Below, in pieces: positions 1 to 6,791 of a stretch of DNA of 14,700 nucleotides. Source of the DNA: an uncultured Granulicatella sp. (GTDB taxonomy: Bacteria; Bacillota; Bacilli; Lactobacillales; Aerococcaceae); assembly GCA_900551535.1 (NCBI GenBank), contig URWJ01000025.1, positions 1 through 14,700 of the forward strand, read 5' to 3'. How positions within the stretch are numbered: position 1 is the first letter of the stretch; each line of letters begins with the position of its first letter. A program made the position numbers and the translations under genes. The notes beneath the pieces were generated by a model, which was given only the letters and a program-made list of their open reading frames with translations, was not told the origin of the DNA and made no database searches.

Positions 1-7
1 ACAGGAT

Positions 8-73
8 GGCAGAAAGACAGAAGTAAAGAATATTTTTGCAGTGCAAGAATATTCTGCTTCGTCGTCTTTCGCC
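8..73. other. Long imperfect hairpin (first of two)
   Basis: This is an inverted repeat. The outer arms ggc (8-10)/gcc (71-73) and gaaagac (12-18)/gtctttc (64-70) pair. They are followed by gaag (20-23)/cttc (57-60), agaatatt (27-34)/aatattct (48-55), and a TTGCA/TGCAA apex. The stem is broken by small bulges. It lies between topA and whatever gene follows it off the left edge (trmFO in many Bacilli, by known gene order). No convincing coding frame covers it. It could be a leader or terminator structure of the next gene, a small structured RNA, or a copy of an intergenic repeat. Confidence 0.5.
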
Positions 74-136
74 CGCAAAGTTTATTAGACGTTCTTGAAT
101 CATGAGTGATGAAAAGAACGTCAATAAACCACTGCG
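74..136. other. Long hairpin (second of two)
   Basis: Arms 81-96 and 114-128 (TTTATTAGACGTTCTT against AAGAACGTCAATAAA) are complementary apart from one bulged base. Outer CGCA (74-77)/TGCG (133-136) and inner ATCA (99-102)/TGAT (107-110) add further pairs. It starts on the base after the first hairpin ends. There is no T-run next to the stem, so it does not look like a simple intrinsic terminator. The function is unknown. Confidence 0.55.
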
Positions 137-173
137 TATAAATCAAAGCACTGTTATTATTCAGGGCAAAATT

Positions 174-205
174 AAAGAGCACCTAGATTTCTCTAAGTGC
201 TCTTT
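174..205 (-). terminator. topA intrinsic terminator
   Basis: Read on the minus strand, AAAGAGCAC...GTGCTCTTT plus a 4-bp inner stem forms a 14-position arm with one mismatch and a 4-base loop. The sequence after it is T-rich (TTTAATTTT). It begins about five bases after the topA stop codon, so it ends that transcript. Confidence 0.85.
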
Positions 206-209
206 ATCT

Positions 210-2282
210 TTATTTTTGAACAGCTTCTTTGTAATCGCAATTGCTACATGCAATTTGTTTTCCACCGCGACCTTTTTTCTCTACTAAGTAGTGGTCACAT
301 TTAGGACAATTACGTCCGATCGGTTTATCCCATGATACAAATTCGCATTCAGGGTAACGATCACAGCCATAGAAGATACGGTTTTTCTTCGATTTACGTT
401 CGATAACTTTCCCTTTACCACATGTTGGGCAAGTAATACCGATATCTTTCACGATAGCTTGCGTATGGTGACATTCTGGGAAATTACTACAAGCGTAGAA
501 TTTACCAAAACGACCTAATTTAATGACCATTGGATGTCCACATTTTTCACAGTTAAATCCAGCTGGTTCATCTTTAATTTGAACTTTCTCGATTTCAACT
601 TCTGCTTTATCCACTTCAACCTTGAATGGTTGGTAGAACTTATCAATTACTTGTACCCACTCTTCTTTCCCTTCTTCAACAAGGTCGAGATTATCTTCCA
701 TTGAAGCTGTGAAATGAGTATCGACAATATTTGGGAAATATTGTTCAATGATTTGATGTACTACATAACCAAGTTCTGTTGGTTCAAAACGCTTAGAAAC
801 TAGTTTAACGTAATAACGTTTTTGGATTGTTTCAATTGTTGGTGCGTATGTTGATGGACGACCAACACCGATTTCTTCTAAGGTTTTAATTAAAGTCGCT
901 TCAGAATAACGTGCAGGTGGTTGCGTGAAATGTTGTTCAGGATTTAGTTTAGCTAATTGAACTTCATCCCCAACTTGCATTTCAGGAAGTACATTTCCTT
1001 TTTTCGCATCTGCATTATCTTGATATACCTTTTGATATCCAGCAAATTTAATTGTAGAACCATTTGCCTTAAACACATGGTTATTTTGTTCTAAGTCCAC
1101 TTGTACAGTGTCATAAACCGCAGCCGTCATTTGACTAGCAACGAATCGTGACCAAATTAATGTGTACAATTTCAATTGATCTTTAGTTAAATAACTTGCG
1201 ATTGAATCTGGTGTACGTAAAACAGATGACGGACGGATTGCTTCGTGCGCGTCCTGTGCTCCCTCAGCGTTCTTTACAGCGCGTTTAGTAGCAAGACAGT
1301 ATTCTTTACCAAACTCTTTCTCAATGAACTCAGATGCCTCATTTTGAGCAGATGCTGAGATACGAGTAGAGTCTGTACGCATATACGTAATTAAACCGAC
1401 AGAACCACTACGTCCAAGTGATACCCCTTCATACAATTGTTGGGCAACCATCATCGTTTTACGAGTTCTGAAGTTTAAGCGATTTGACGCATCTTGTTGC
1501 AAACTACTTGTTGTAAATGGTGCTGCAGGATTACGACGACGTTCTTTCTTCGTCACTTTAGTAACCTTGAATGGTTTCTTCTCAGAAAGTTCTTCCATTA
1601 CTGATTTTACAGTCGCTTCTTTTTCTAAAGCGGCTTTCTCAGATGTTGTACCATAGTAATTGGCCGTGAAAGCTTTCTTTTCTTTCTTGAATTGGCCTTC
1701 AAGAGTCCAGTATTCTTCTGGAACGAATGCTTTAATTTCGTTCTCTCGGTCAATAATTAATTTCACAGCGATACTTTGAACACGCCCTGCACTGAGTCCT
1801 TTTTTCACTTTCTTCCATAAAATAGGAGATAAAGTATAACCCACAAGGCGGTCTAAAATACGACGTGCTTGTTGCGCATCCACTAAGTCCATATCAATCT
1901 TTCTAGGATTCTTGAACGCTTCTTTAATTGCATCTTTTGTAATCTCATTAAATTCTACACGAATAGGTGCGTTTAAATCAAGTCCTAATAAATGAGCTAA
2001 ATGCCAAGAAATAGCTTCCCCTTCTCTATCCGGGTCACTCGCGAGATAGACAGCATCTGCTTTAGCTGCTTCTTTTTTAAGTGATTTGATTAAATCACCT
2101 TTCCCACGAATTGAAATATAATGAGGTTCATAATTATGTTCAATATCTACGCCCATTTTGCTTTTAGGCAAATCACGTAAGTGCCCTTTACTAGCAACTA
2201 CTTTAAAGTTTTTCCCTAAATAGCGTTCAATGGTTTTAGCTTTTGTAGGAGACTCTACAATCACTAGATTTTGCTTCACCAT
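210..2282 (-). CDS. topA: DNA topoisomerase I (type IA)
   Basis: This enzyme relaxes negative supercoils by nicking and passing one DNA strand through a 5'-phosphotyrosine link. The 690-residue protein is the full usual length. The TOPRIM domain spans about 1-115, with Glu10 in VESPTKAKTIE and the DPDREGE acidic motif at 83-89. The catalytic tyrosine is Tyr300, directly before MRTDST (301-306). The C-terminus has three Cys4 zinc ribbons: C578/C581/C598/C604, C618/C621/C640/C646 and C659/C662/C679/C682. The ATG has a strong AAGGAGG site six bases upstream. It follows dprA on the same strand, as in many Bacilli, but 159 bases separate them and hold a near-consensus promoter, so it can be expressed alone. 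A terminator follows directly. Identification is secure. Confidence 0.98.
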   Translation of the reverse strand: MVKQNLVIVESPTKAKTIERYLGKNFKVVASKGHLRDLPKSKMGVDIEHNYEPHYISIRGKGDLIKSLKKEAAKADAVYLASDPDREGEAISWHLAHLLGLDLNAPIRVEFNEITKDAIKEAFKNPRKIDMDLVDAQQARRILDRLVGYTLSPILWKKVKKGLSAGRVQSIAVKLIIDRENEIKAFVPEEYWTLEGQFKKEKKAFTANYYGTTSEKAALEKEATVKSVMEELSEKKPFKVTKVTKKERRRNPAAPFTTSSLQQDASNRLNFRTRKTMMVAQQLYEGVSLGRSGSVGLITYMRTDSTRISASAQNEASEFIEKEFGKEYCLATKRAVKNAEGAQDAHEAIRPSSVLRTPDSIASYLTKDQLKLYTLIWSRFVASQMTAAVYDTVQVDLEQNNHVFKANGSTIKFAGYQKVYQDNADAKKGNVLPEMQVGDEVQLAKLNPEQHFTQPPARYSEATLIKTLEEIGVGRPSTYAPTIETIQKRYYVKLVSKRFEPTELGYVVHQIIEQYFPNIVDTHFTASMEDNLDLVEEGKEEWVQVIDKFYQPFKVEVDKAEVEIEKVQIKDEPAGFNCEKCGHPMVIKLGRFGKFYACSNFPECHHTQAIVKDIGITCPTCGKGKVIERKSKKNRIFYGCDRYPECEFVSWDKPIGRNCPKCDHYLVEKKGRGGKQIACSNCDYKEAVQK

Positions 2283-2321
2283 TAAATGCCTCCTTCCCTA
2301 ATCCACTCTATCTAACAGTTC

Positions 2322-2344
2322 TCTCAAGCTAAAAAAGCCCGAGA
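2322..2344 (-). other. Hairpin in the topA leader
   Basis: Within the roughly 85-base untranslated leader predicted for topA, TCTCGGGCT and AGCTTGAGA pair over nine positions (two as G-U) around a TTTTT loop. No T-run follows the stem, so it is not a terminator. It could affect mRNA stability or translation. Confidence 0.4.
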
Positions 2345-2374
2345 ATAGTGAGATTGCTTAAATTATCTTTTGTC

Positions 2375-2403
2375 ATCATATCTAAACACATTCTTTTTGT
2401 CAA
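2375..2403 (-). promoter_or_regulatory. topA promoter
   Basis: On the minus strand there is TTGACA (2398-2403), a 17-base spacer and TATGAT (2375-2380). This is a consensus -35 and a 5/6 -10 at ideal spacing for the housekeeping sigma factor. It sits just after the dprA stop codon and reads towards topA. Transcription would start near 2368. Confidence 0.85.
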
Positions 2404-2441
2404 GGCAACGAAACAATCTCTTAAACTGTTAGATTTATTTT

Positions 2442-3308
2442 TTAAGGAAAATATTTAAGATTTTTAGAGATCGTTTCACCGCTAGATACAAGACATGCGC
2501 CCGCTTCGATTAGGCTATTAGTCCCTTTGGAATGGCTAGAAAAAATGCTTCCTGGAACGGCAAAAACTTCTCTATTTTCACTTAAAGCTAAGTTTGCGGT
2601 TATAAGACTTCCACTTTTCTCTTTCGCTTCTATCACACACACTCCATGACTTAGTCCAGCGATGATGCGATTACGGTATGGAAAATGGAATTTTAAAGGT
2701 CGACTCTCTAGTGGATATTCAGAAAGGAGTAATCCTCTTTTCGCAATCATGTCATAAAGATTCGCATTTTCAGGTGGATAAACGACATCTAATCCACTTC
2801 CAATAACTGCAATAGTATTCCCGTTAGTCTTTAGGGACTCTTCATGAGCTAAAGTATCCACACCTCGAGCTAATCCACTGACAACTACAATACCATTGTT
2901 AACGATGGGTGGGATTAATTCATGAATACATTCTTTAGCATATTTAGAATGATCTCTTGAACCTACAATAGCAACTGCTCTCTGATTGATGAGCGACAAG
3001 TTTCCTCTATAAAATAATACAATAGGAGGCAAGTATATCTCTTTCAACCTTTGTGGATACGCGCCGTCCAAAATCGTTAAGATTTTAACCTTTTTCTTCT
3101 GTAATCTTTTAATTTCTGAATCCCAGTCCATCGACTCTATCCATTTATTTGTCTCTTCAGGTAACGAATACTTCAAATCCCCAAGAACGAAGGTATCGTT
3201 TAAAGACATATCTTCATCCAATCGAGCAAATAATTCATAAAATTGCTTACTAGTTAATGTATCGCTCATCGCAACAGCAATCAGTAATCTACGTTTTGTC
3301 CAAATCAT
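2442..3308 (-). CDS. dprA: DNA-processing protein DprA (Smf family)
   Basis: DprA binds incoming single-stranded DNA during natural transformation and loads RecA on it; it is cytoplasmic. The protein has 288 residues, the usual size in Lactobacillales. The Rossmann-like core shows GSR (116-118), SGLARGVD (144-151), a GSGLDVVYP stretch near 170-178, FPYRNRII (209-216) and SGSLIT (232-237), all hallmarks of the family. The N-terminal 100 residues are the more variable helical region. The ATG has a GGAG site, but that site lies in the 3' arm of a terminator-like hairpin, and the hairpin's T-run ends at the start codon. Arginine AGA codons occur here, unlike in the nearby dehydrogenase gene, which suggests modest expression. 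The presence of dprA alone does not show that the strain is competent. Confidence 0.96.
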   Translation of the reverse strand: MIWTKRRLLIAVAMSDTLTSKQFYELFARLDEDMSLNDTFVLGDLKYSLPEETNKWIESMDWDSEIKRLQKKKVKILTILDGAYPQRLKEIYLPPIVLFYRGNLSLINQRAVAIVGSRDHSKYAKECIHELIPPIVNNGIVVVSGLARGVDTLAHEESLKTNGNTIAVIGSGLDVVYPPENANLYDMIAKRGLLLSEYPLESRPLKFHFPYRNRIIAGLSHGVCVIEAKEKSGSLITANLALSENREVFAVPGSIFSSHSKGTNSLIEAGACLVSSGETISKNLKYFP

Positions 3309-3360
3309 AAAAAAACTCCTTCTCGAAATAGTCTTTCAATACTATTTACGAGAAAGAGTT
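3309..3360 (-). terminator. Terminator-like hairpin containing the dprA ribosome binding site
   Basis: On the minus strand AACTCTTTCTCG pairs with CGAGAAGGAGTT over 12 positions (one G-U). Then, past one bulged T, AAATAGT pairs with ACTATTT around an 8-base loop. Seven Ts (3309-3315) follow and run straight into the dprA ATG. It has the form of an intrinsic terminator for rbgA-rnhB. However, the AAGGAG ribosome binding site of dprA (3316-3321) is in the 3' arm, so folding would also hide it. Whether it mainly terminates or controls translation cannot be told from sequence. Confidence 0.75.
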
Positions 3361-3369
3361 CTATTTTGG

Positions 3370-3398
3370 ATTTTATTGATAATCTTTTACCGGAGCAA
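3370..3398 (-). promoter_or_regulatory. Possible dprA promoter inside the rnhB end
   Basis: TTGCTC (3393-3398), a 17-base spacer and TAAAAT (3370-3375) lie on the minus strand at the 3' end of rnhB. The matches are 4/6 and 5/6. Transcription would begin at about 3363, directly before the dprA leader hairpin. This is a weak call in an AT-rich stretch. Confidence 0.35.
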
Positions 3399-4140
3399 AC
3401 GTCATTCGGTGAATTGGCGTTGGTCCTAATTTTTCAAGACCTTCAAGATGCGCTTTCGTACCATAACCGGCATTTTGAGCAAAACCGTAACCTGGATACA
3501 GTTGTTCGTAATCCTTCATCATTTGGTCACGAACCTCTTTTGCAACAATACTAGCCGCTGCAATAGAGATACTCTTAGCGTCCCCTTTAATGATACCTTC
3601 TTCAGGAATACCAGTATCTAATTTCATCGCGTCGATTAATAAATAGTCTGGTTGTTCTTGCAATAATTCAATCGCTCTCTTCATCGCTACCTTACTAGCC
3701 TCATAAATATTAATCTTATCAATGGTAAACGCATCAACAATACCAATACCAATTGCGATGGCTTGTTCTTTAATGATTTCAAAAATCTCAGCACGCTTCT
3801 TGGCGCTTAATTTCTTTGAATCATCCAGACCGATATCTTCCATTCCTTCAGGAAGAATAACGGCAGCAGCTACCACTGGACCAGCAAGTGGACCGCGACC
3901 CACTTCATCGATCCCAGCAATCATTTTGTAGCCTTTTTGTTTTGCTGCACGTTCAAAGCGTTGCATCTCTTCAAAGTGAGCAGCGCGTTCTGCTTTTTTA
4001 GCGTACTGACGTTCAAATTTGGCAATTAAATCTTGAACTCCTTTACGCTCGTCGCCTCTAAGTTCTGTTAAACGCTCATCCGACAACGTTTGAATTTCTT
4101 CAAGAATCAATTTAATTTCTTTGATGGAACGTTTTTCCAT
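3373..4140 (-). CDS. rnhB: Ribonuclease HII
   Basis: RNase HII cuts the RNA strand of RNA-DNA hybrids and starts removal of single ribonucleotides from DNA. The protein has 255 residues. The four acidic catalytic residues can be placed: Asp78-Glu79 in AGIDEVGRGPLAGP, Asp170 in YLLIDAM and Asp187 in KGDAKS; the 17-residue gap between the last two equals that of characterised RNase HII. DSKKLS (107-112) and the GYGTKAH stretch are also conserved. About 70 residues of charged helix precede the core, as is common in Bacilli. The ATG shares its first base with the TAA of rbgA (TAATG), and GGAGGA lies just upstream inside rbgA, so translation of the two is probably coupled. Confidence 0.97.
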   Translation of the reverse strand: MEKRSIKEIKLILEEIQTLSDERLTELRGDERKGVQDLIAKFERQYAKKAERAAHFEEMQRFERAAKQKGYKMIAGIDEVGRGPLAGPVVAAAVILPEGMEDIGLDDSKKLSAKKRAEIFEIIKEQAIAIGIGIVDAFTIDKINIYEASKVAMKRAIELLQEQPDYLLIDAMKLDTGIPEEGIIKGDAKSISIAAASIVAKEVRDQMMKDYEQLYPGYGFAQNAGYGTKAHLEGLEKLGPTPIHRMTFAPVKDYQ

Positions 4141-5000
4141 TATGCTTCCTCCGTTAACGACACAGGCGCTTGATCCAATGTATAACGACCAAGTTTCCCC
4201 GAACGAATATCAAACACGATTCGTTCGCTTGCCTTTTCATAATCTTCTTTAAAACCTAAGTTCTTTGTAATTAACATTAACAAATCTACGTTTGAGAGTT
4301 CTAAATCATCATCCGTTAATCGATAAGCTTTCTTTAAATACTCTGGATAATCCAATTTAAACTGACTAAGAGCAAATAATGCGATATCATCCATATGAAG
4401 GAGCGCGTCTTTAATAGCTCCAGTTAACGCTAGTTTATTTCCAACTTCTTCACTTTCAAACTTCGGCCATAGAATTCCTGGTGTATCTAATAACTCAAAA
4501 TCATTTCCGATTTTCAACCAACGTTGTCCCTTTGTAACCCCTGGACGGTTTGCAGTTTCCGCTTGGTTTTTATTAATCATACGGTTGATAAAGGTTGATT
4601 TGCCGACGTTTGGAATTCCAAGAACCATTAAGCGAATCGGTCTTGGACGGATTCCTTTTTCTAGATTCTTTTCAAAGACTGGTGCCATTAATTCCTTAAT
4701 AGCGGCCTTTACTTGCTTAATCCCTTTTCCGTCTTTTGCTTCTGTTGTAAGAACTTTAATTCCTTGGCTAGTAAAATAATCATTCCAACGTTTTGTTTGA
4801 GATGGATCTGCCAAATCTACTTTGTTTAATAAAATTAACTGTTTCTTTTGTCCTTTAATTTCTTCGATAATAGGATTGCGACTTGATTCTGGAATACGAG
4901 CATCCACCATTTCAATCACAACATCGACTAGTTTTAATTTTTCTGTTGCTTCCCGGCGCGCTTTGGCCATATGCCCAGGAAACCATTGGATTGTTGCCAT
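4140..5000 (-). CDS. rbgA: Ribosome biogenesis GTPase A
   Basis: RbgA (YlqF) is a GTPase needed for late assembly of the 50S ribosomal subunit. The 286-residue protein starts with the typical IQWFPGHMAKA segment. The GTPase motifs are in circularly permuted order: NKVD (G4) at 59-62, then GIPNVGKST (G1) at 128-136, GVT (G2) at 154-156 and DTPG (G3) at 172-175. A helical C-terminal domain follows, which in the family contacts rRNA. The gene is first in its unit, with an extended -10 promoter upstream, and its stop overlaps the start of rnhB. AAGGA lies ten bases before the ATG, slightly further away than usual. Pairing with rnhB is the standard arrangement in Bacilli. Confidence 0.97.
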   Translation of the reverse strand: MATIQWFPGHMAKARREATEKLKLVDVVIEMVDARIPESSRNPIIEEIKGQKKQLILLNKVDLADPSQTKRWNDYFTSQGIKVLTTEAKDGKGIKQVKAAIKELMAPVFEKNLEKGIRPRPIRLMVLGIPNVGKSTFINRMINKNQAETANRPGVTKGQRWLKIGNDFELLDTPGILWPKFESEEVGNKLALTGAIKDALLHMDDIALFALSQFKLDYPEYLKKAYRLTDDDLELSNVDLLMLITKNLGFKEDYEKASERIVFDIRSGKLGRYTLDQAPVSLTEEA

Positions 5001-5058
5001 AAATTTCGAATCCTTTCTATTTAATCTTTAATAAATCATTCATATAGAACCATCAAAT

Positions 5059-5067
5059 ATTATACCA
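5059..5067 (-). promoter_or_regulatory. rbgA-rnhB promoter (extended -10)
   Basis: TGGTATAAT on the minus strand is a perfect -10 (5059-5064) with the upstream TGn extension (5065-5067). No good -35 box is present at 17 bases, which is usual for extended -10 promoters. It lies about 60 bases before the rbgA ATG. Confidence 0.75.
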
Positions 5068-5110
5068 TGTTTTCATTCTTTTTTCCGTTCTCTTCCTCAT
5101 CCCTATAACG

Positions 5111-5156
5111 AAAAATCTCAGTACAACAACGATTCCTTGTCATTGCACTGAGATTT
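5111..5156 (-). terminator. Nitroreductase gene terminator
   Basis: AAATCTCAGT (complement of 5147-5156) pairs with ACTGAGATTT (complement of 5113-5122), with a partly paired interior. A run of Ts follows (5111-5115). It lies 18 bases past the stop of the nitroreductase gene on the minus strand and isolates it from rbgA. Confidence 0.85.
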
Positions 5157-5174
5157 CATTTATATGCAAAAATT

Positions 5175-5831
5175 TTAGTCGATTACTTCGTAAATACTTT
5201 CTGTATTCCAACGAACTTTTGGTTTAATCTCTTCATCTCTATAACCAAAAGCACACATAACAGAAACTCCAAATTCTGATGTATCCAGAACGCCTTTTTC
5301 TTCTAAATAAGCTTCTACTTTATCTTTATCGAATCCTTCGATTGGACATGAATCCATCCCCATTAGAACTGCCGCATTCATCATATTTGTCATTTGTATA
5401 TACGTTTGTTTACTTGCCCAGTCAAAGAGTGAACGCTCATCATTCAGCTTGGCATCACTTTCTTGGAAACTCTTAATACGGTGGGCATATGCAGAATCGG
5501 GATCATAACTTCTATGTCTTACTTCTTGCATTAATTTTTCGATATAAGGAGTTTCATAGTTCACGCCTTTACGAGCTAGATATATCACAAAATGACTAGC
5601 ACCATCAAGCATTGAAACAGCGCCCCAAGCCATTGATTTTAAATCTTGCTTCATTTCTTTGTTATTTAATAAAAGCATTTTCCAAGGTTCAAATCCAAGT
5701 GAAGAAGGAGCCAATCTACCTACTTCCACAAGTGCTGCCCAATCTTCATCAGAAATGCGACGAGCTGGATCAAATTTTTTAGTAGCATAACGTTGGTGTT
5801 GTAATGCAACGACTTCTTCTCTATTCATCAT
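5175..5831 (-). CDS. NAD(P)H-dependent nitroreductase (NfsB-like)
   Basis: This is a cytoplasmic flavoprotein that, by family, reduces nitro compounds, quinones or related electrophiles with NAD(P)H, using FMN; its natural substrate is not known. From the chosen start it has 218 residues. Family segments are RYATKKFDP (14-22, phosphate binding of FMN), APSSLGFEPWK (41-51), the long helix with MTNMMNAAVLMGMDSCPIEGFD (147-168), and GYRDEEIKPKVRW near the end (196-208). The start is the first of two adjacent ATGs at 5829-5831, six bases after AAGGAG. The reading frame stays open to a TTG at 5862-5864, but the ribosome binding site would then lie inside the gene. It is a single-gene unit with its own terminator, and a palindrome in the leader suggests control by a repressor. 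Confidence 0.9.
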   Translation of the reverse strand: MMNREEVVALQHQRYATKKFDPARRISDEDWAALVEVGRLAPSSLGFEPWKMLLLNNKEMKQDLKSMAWGAVSMLDGASHFVIYLARKGVNYETPYIEKLMQEVRHRSYDPDSAYAHRIKSFQESDAKLNDERSLFDWASKQTYIQMTNMMNAAVLMGMDSCPIEGFDKDKVEAYLEEKGVLDTSEFGVSVMCAFGYRDEEIKPKVRWNTESIYEVID

Positions 5832-5845
5832 ACAAGTCTCCTTAA

Positions 5846-5860
5846 GTGTAAAATTTACAC
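5846..5860. promoter_or_regulatory. Palindrome, possible repressor site, in the nitroreductase leader
   Basis: GTGTAAA-A-TTTACAC is a perfect 15-base palindrome around one central base. It lies between the likely promoter and the ribosome binding site (5838-5843). Its position suits a repressor that blocks early transcription, such as a redox or electrophile sensor. No specific regulator can be named. Confidence 0.5.
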
Positions 5861-5875
5861 ACAATATATATCTTT

Positions 5876-5904
5876 AGTTTAACAGTTTAGAAATAGAATA
5901 GCAA
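5876..5904 (-). promoter_or_regulatory. Nitroreductase gene promoter (candidate)
   Basis: TTGCTA (5899-5904), 17 bases, then TAAACT (5876-5881) on the minus strand. Both boxes match 4/6. An alternative -10, TATATT (5863-5868), lies nearer the gene but has a poor -35. Confidence 0.4.
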
Positions 5905-5918
5905 TCCACCTAGGTAAA

Positions 5919-5946
5919 TTAAAAGAGACTGAATTGCTTCAGTCTC
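5919..5946 (-). terminator. mgtC-family gene terminator
   Basis: GAGACTGAA and TTCAGTCTC form a perfect 9-bp stem with a 4-base loop, followed on the minus strand by TTTTAATTT. It begins seven bases after the stop codon of the MgtC/SapB-family gene. Confidence 0.88.
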
Positions 5947-5953
5947 ATCTTTA

Positions 5954-6655
5954 CTATTGAGGATTGTTTTCTGACGACTTGAACTTCACTTTCTTAATCT
6001 TGAAGTCGATATGTCGCTCCCTGATGGTTGCTTCAATATCATCAATCGAAATTTGTTTGTCATTTTCAATCTGAATGTTAATTTCGTATTTACCGCCGAT
6101 ATCTTTTACATCAACATTCGCAATTTGATATTGTTTTAAATCACAGTATTGATAAATATCATGAACGAGCGAGATATCACCTACCGTCCCATTGATGCTT
6201 GCTTGGTAGATTTGATGTTGTTTTGTAAAATCATGTGTTAGCCATTGAATCAACATAACGAACACGCTACATACGACGCCAAAGAACCATAATCCTCCAC
6301 CAATCGCCATACCGATACCGGAGGTCGCCCAAATACCAGCTGCAGTTGTTAATCCACTAATTTTCTTGTCACGCATGAAGATAATTCCCCCACCTATAAA
6401 GGAAATACCACTAACGATTTGTGCTGCGACACGTGTTGAATCAAAGTCATGAGTATCAAGAAACGCTTCTTTGGAAATAATCATCATCAAGGCGGAAGTT
6501 AAACAAACAATAACGTGGGTTTTAACACCGGCTTGTTTATTTCTGGCTTTTCGTTCGTATCCAATTAACAGTCCGCAAACACATGCGAGGATAATCGATG
6601 TAAAATGTCTAAGTTCTAACATCGCGTCAAATGAACGCACAAAAATTTGATCCAT
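5954..6655 (-). CDS. MgtC/SapB-family membrane protein
   Basis: This is a predicted inner-membrane protein of 233 residues with about five N-terminal membrane segments (near 18-35, 47-63, 75-95, 103-120 and 122-140) and a soluble C-terminal domain (about 148-233). Family signatures are GLLIGYERKARNK (28-40), RVAAQIVSGISFIGGGIIF (75-93) and the glycine-rich GLTTAAGIWATSGIGMAIG (101-119). In pathogens MgtC supports growth at low Mg2+ and inhibits the F-ATPase; the role in this organism is unknown. The soluble domain looks like the ACT-like tail of long MgtC forms. The ATG has a strong AAAGGAGG site six bases upstream. The gene is monocistronic, with a near-consensus promoter and its own terminator. 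Confidence 0.9.
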   Translation of the reverse strand: MDQIFVRSFDAMLELRHFTSIILACVCGLLIGYERKARNKQAGVKTHVIVCLTSALMMIISKEAFLDTHDFDSTRVAAQIVSGISFIGGGIIFMRDKKISGLTTAAGIWATSGIGMAIGGGLWFFGVVCSVFVMLIQWLTHDFTKQHQIYQASINGTVGDISLVHDIYQYCDLKQYQIANVDVKDIGGKYEINIQIENDKQISIDDIEATIRERHIDFKIKKVKFKSSENNPQ

Positions 6656-6685
6656 ACTCTTCCTCCTTTAAAAATGTACCTTTCT

Positions 6686-6714
6686 ATTTTACGCATATTT
6701 CGATAGAAAGTCAA
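6686..6714 (-). promoter_or_regulatory. mgtC-family gene promoter with flanking inverted repeat
   Basis: TTGACT (6709-6714), 17 bases and TAAAAT (6686-6691) on the minus strand match 5/6 at each box. A perfect 8-base inverted repeat, CTTTCTAT (6680-6687) and ATAGAAAG (6703-6710), encloses the spacer and the -10 box. This could be an operator. Confidence 0.8.
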
Positions 6715-6756
6715 CAATAATGAAATCGTTTTCTAGCCATAGTTATTCTACAACCA

Positions 6757-6786
6757 AAAGAAAAAGAGACAGAAATCTGCCTCTTT
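6757..6786 (-). terminator. lepB terminator
   Basis: AAAGAG-CAG pairs with CTG-CTCTTT across one mismatch, followed on the minus strand by TTTTTCTTTT. It starts five bases after the lepB stop codon and closes the deoD-ctpA-lepB unit. Confidence 0.82.
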
Positions 6787-6791
6787 ACTCT

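Noticed and set aside
1..103. Minus-strand frame open to the left edge, starting MIQERLINFAG
   Set aside because: No ribosome binding site precedes the ATG, and the frame lies wholly within the two hairpins. An arginine-rich chance frame is more likely.
102..287. Plus-strand reading frame of 61 codons at the left end
   Set aside because: It overlaps the topA end on the other strand and runs through the topA terminator and a hairpin arm. It has no ribosome binding site and no recognisable protein.
5832..5864. 11-residue N-terminal extension of the nitroreductase from a TTG
   Set aside because: The AAGGAG site and the palindrome would fall inside the coding region; the ATG at 5829-5831 is correctly spaced.
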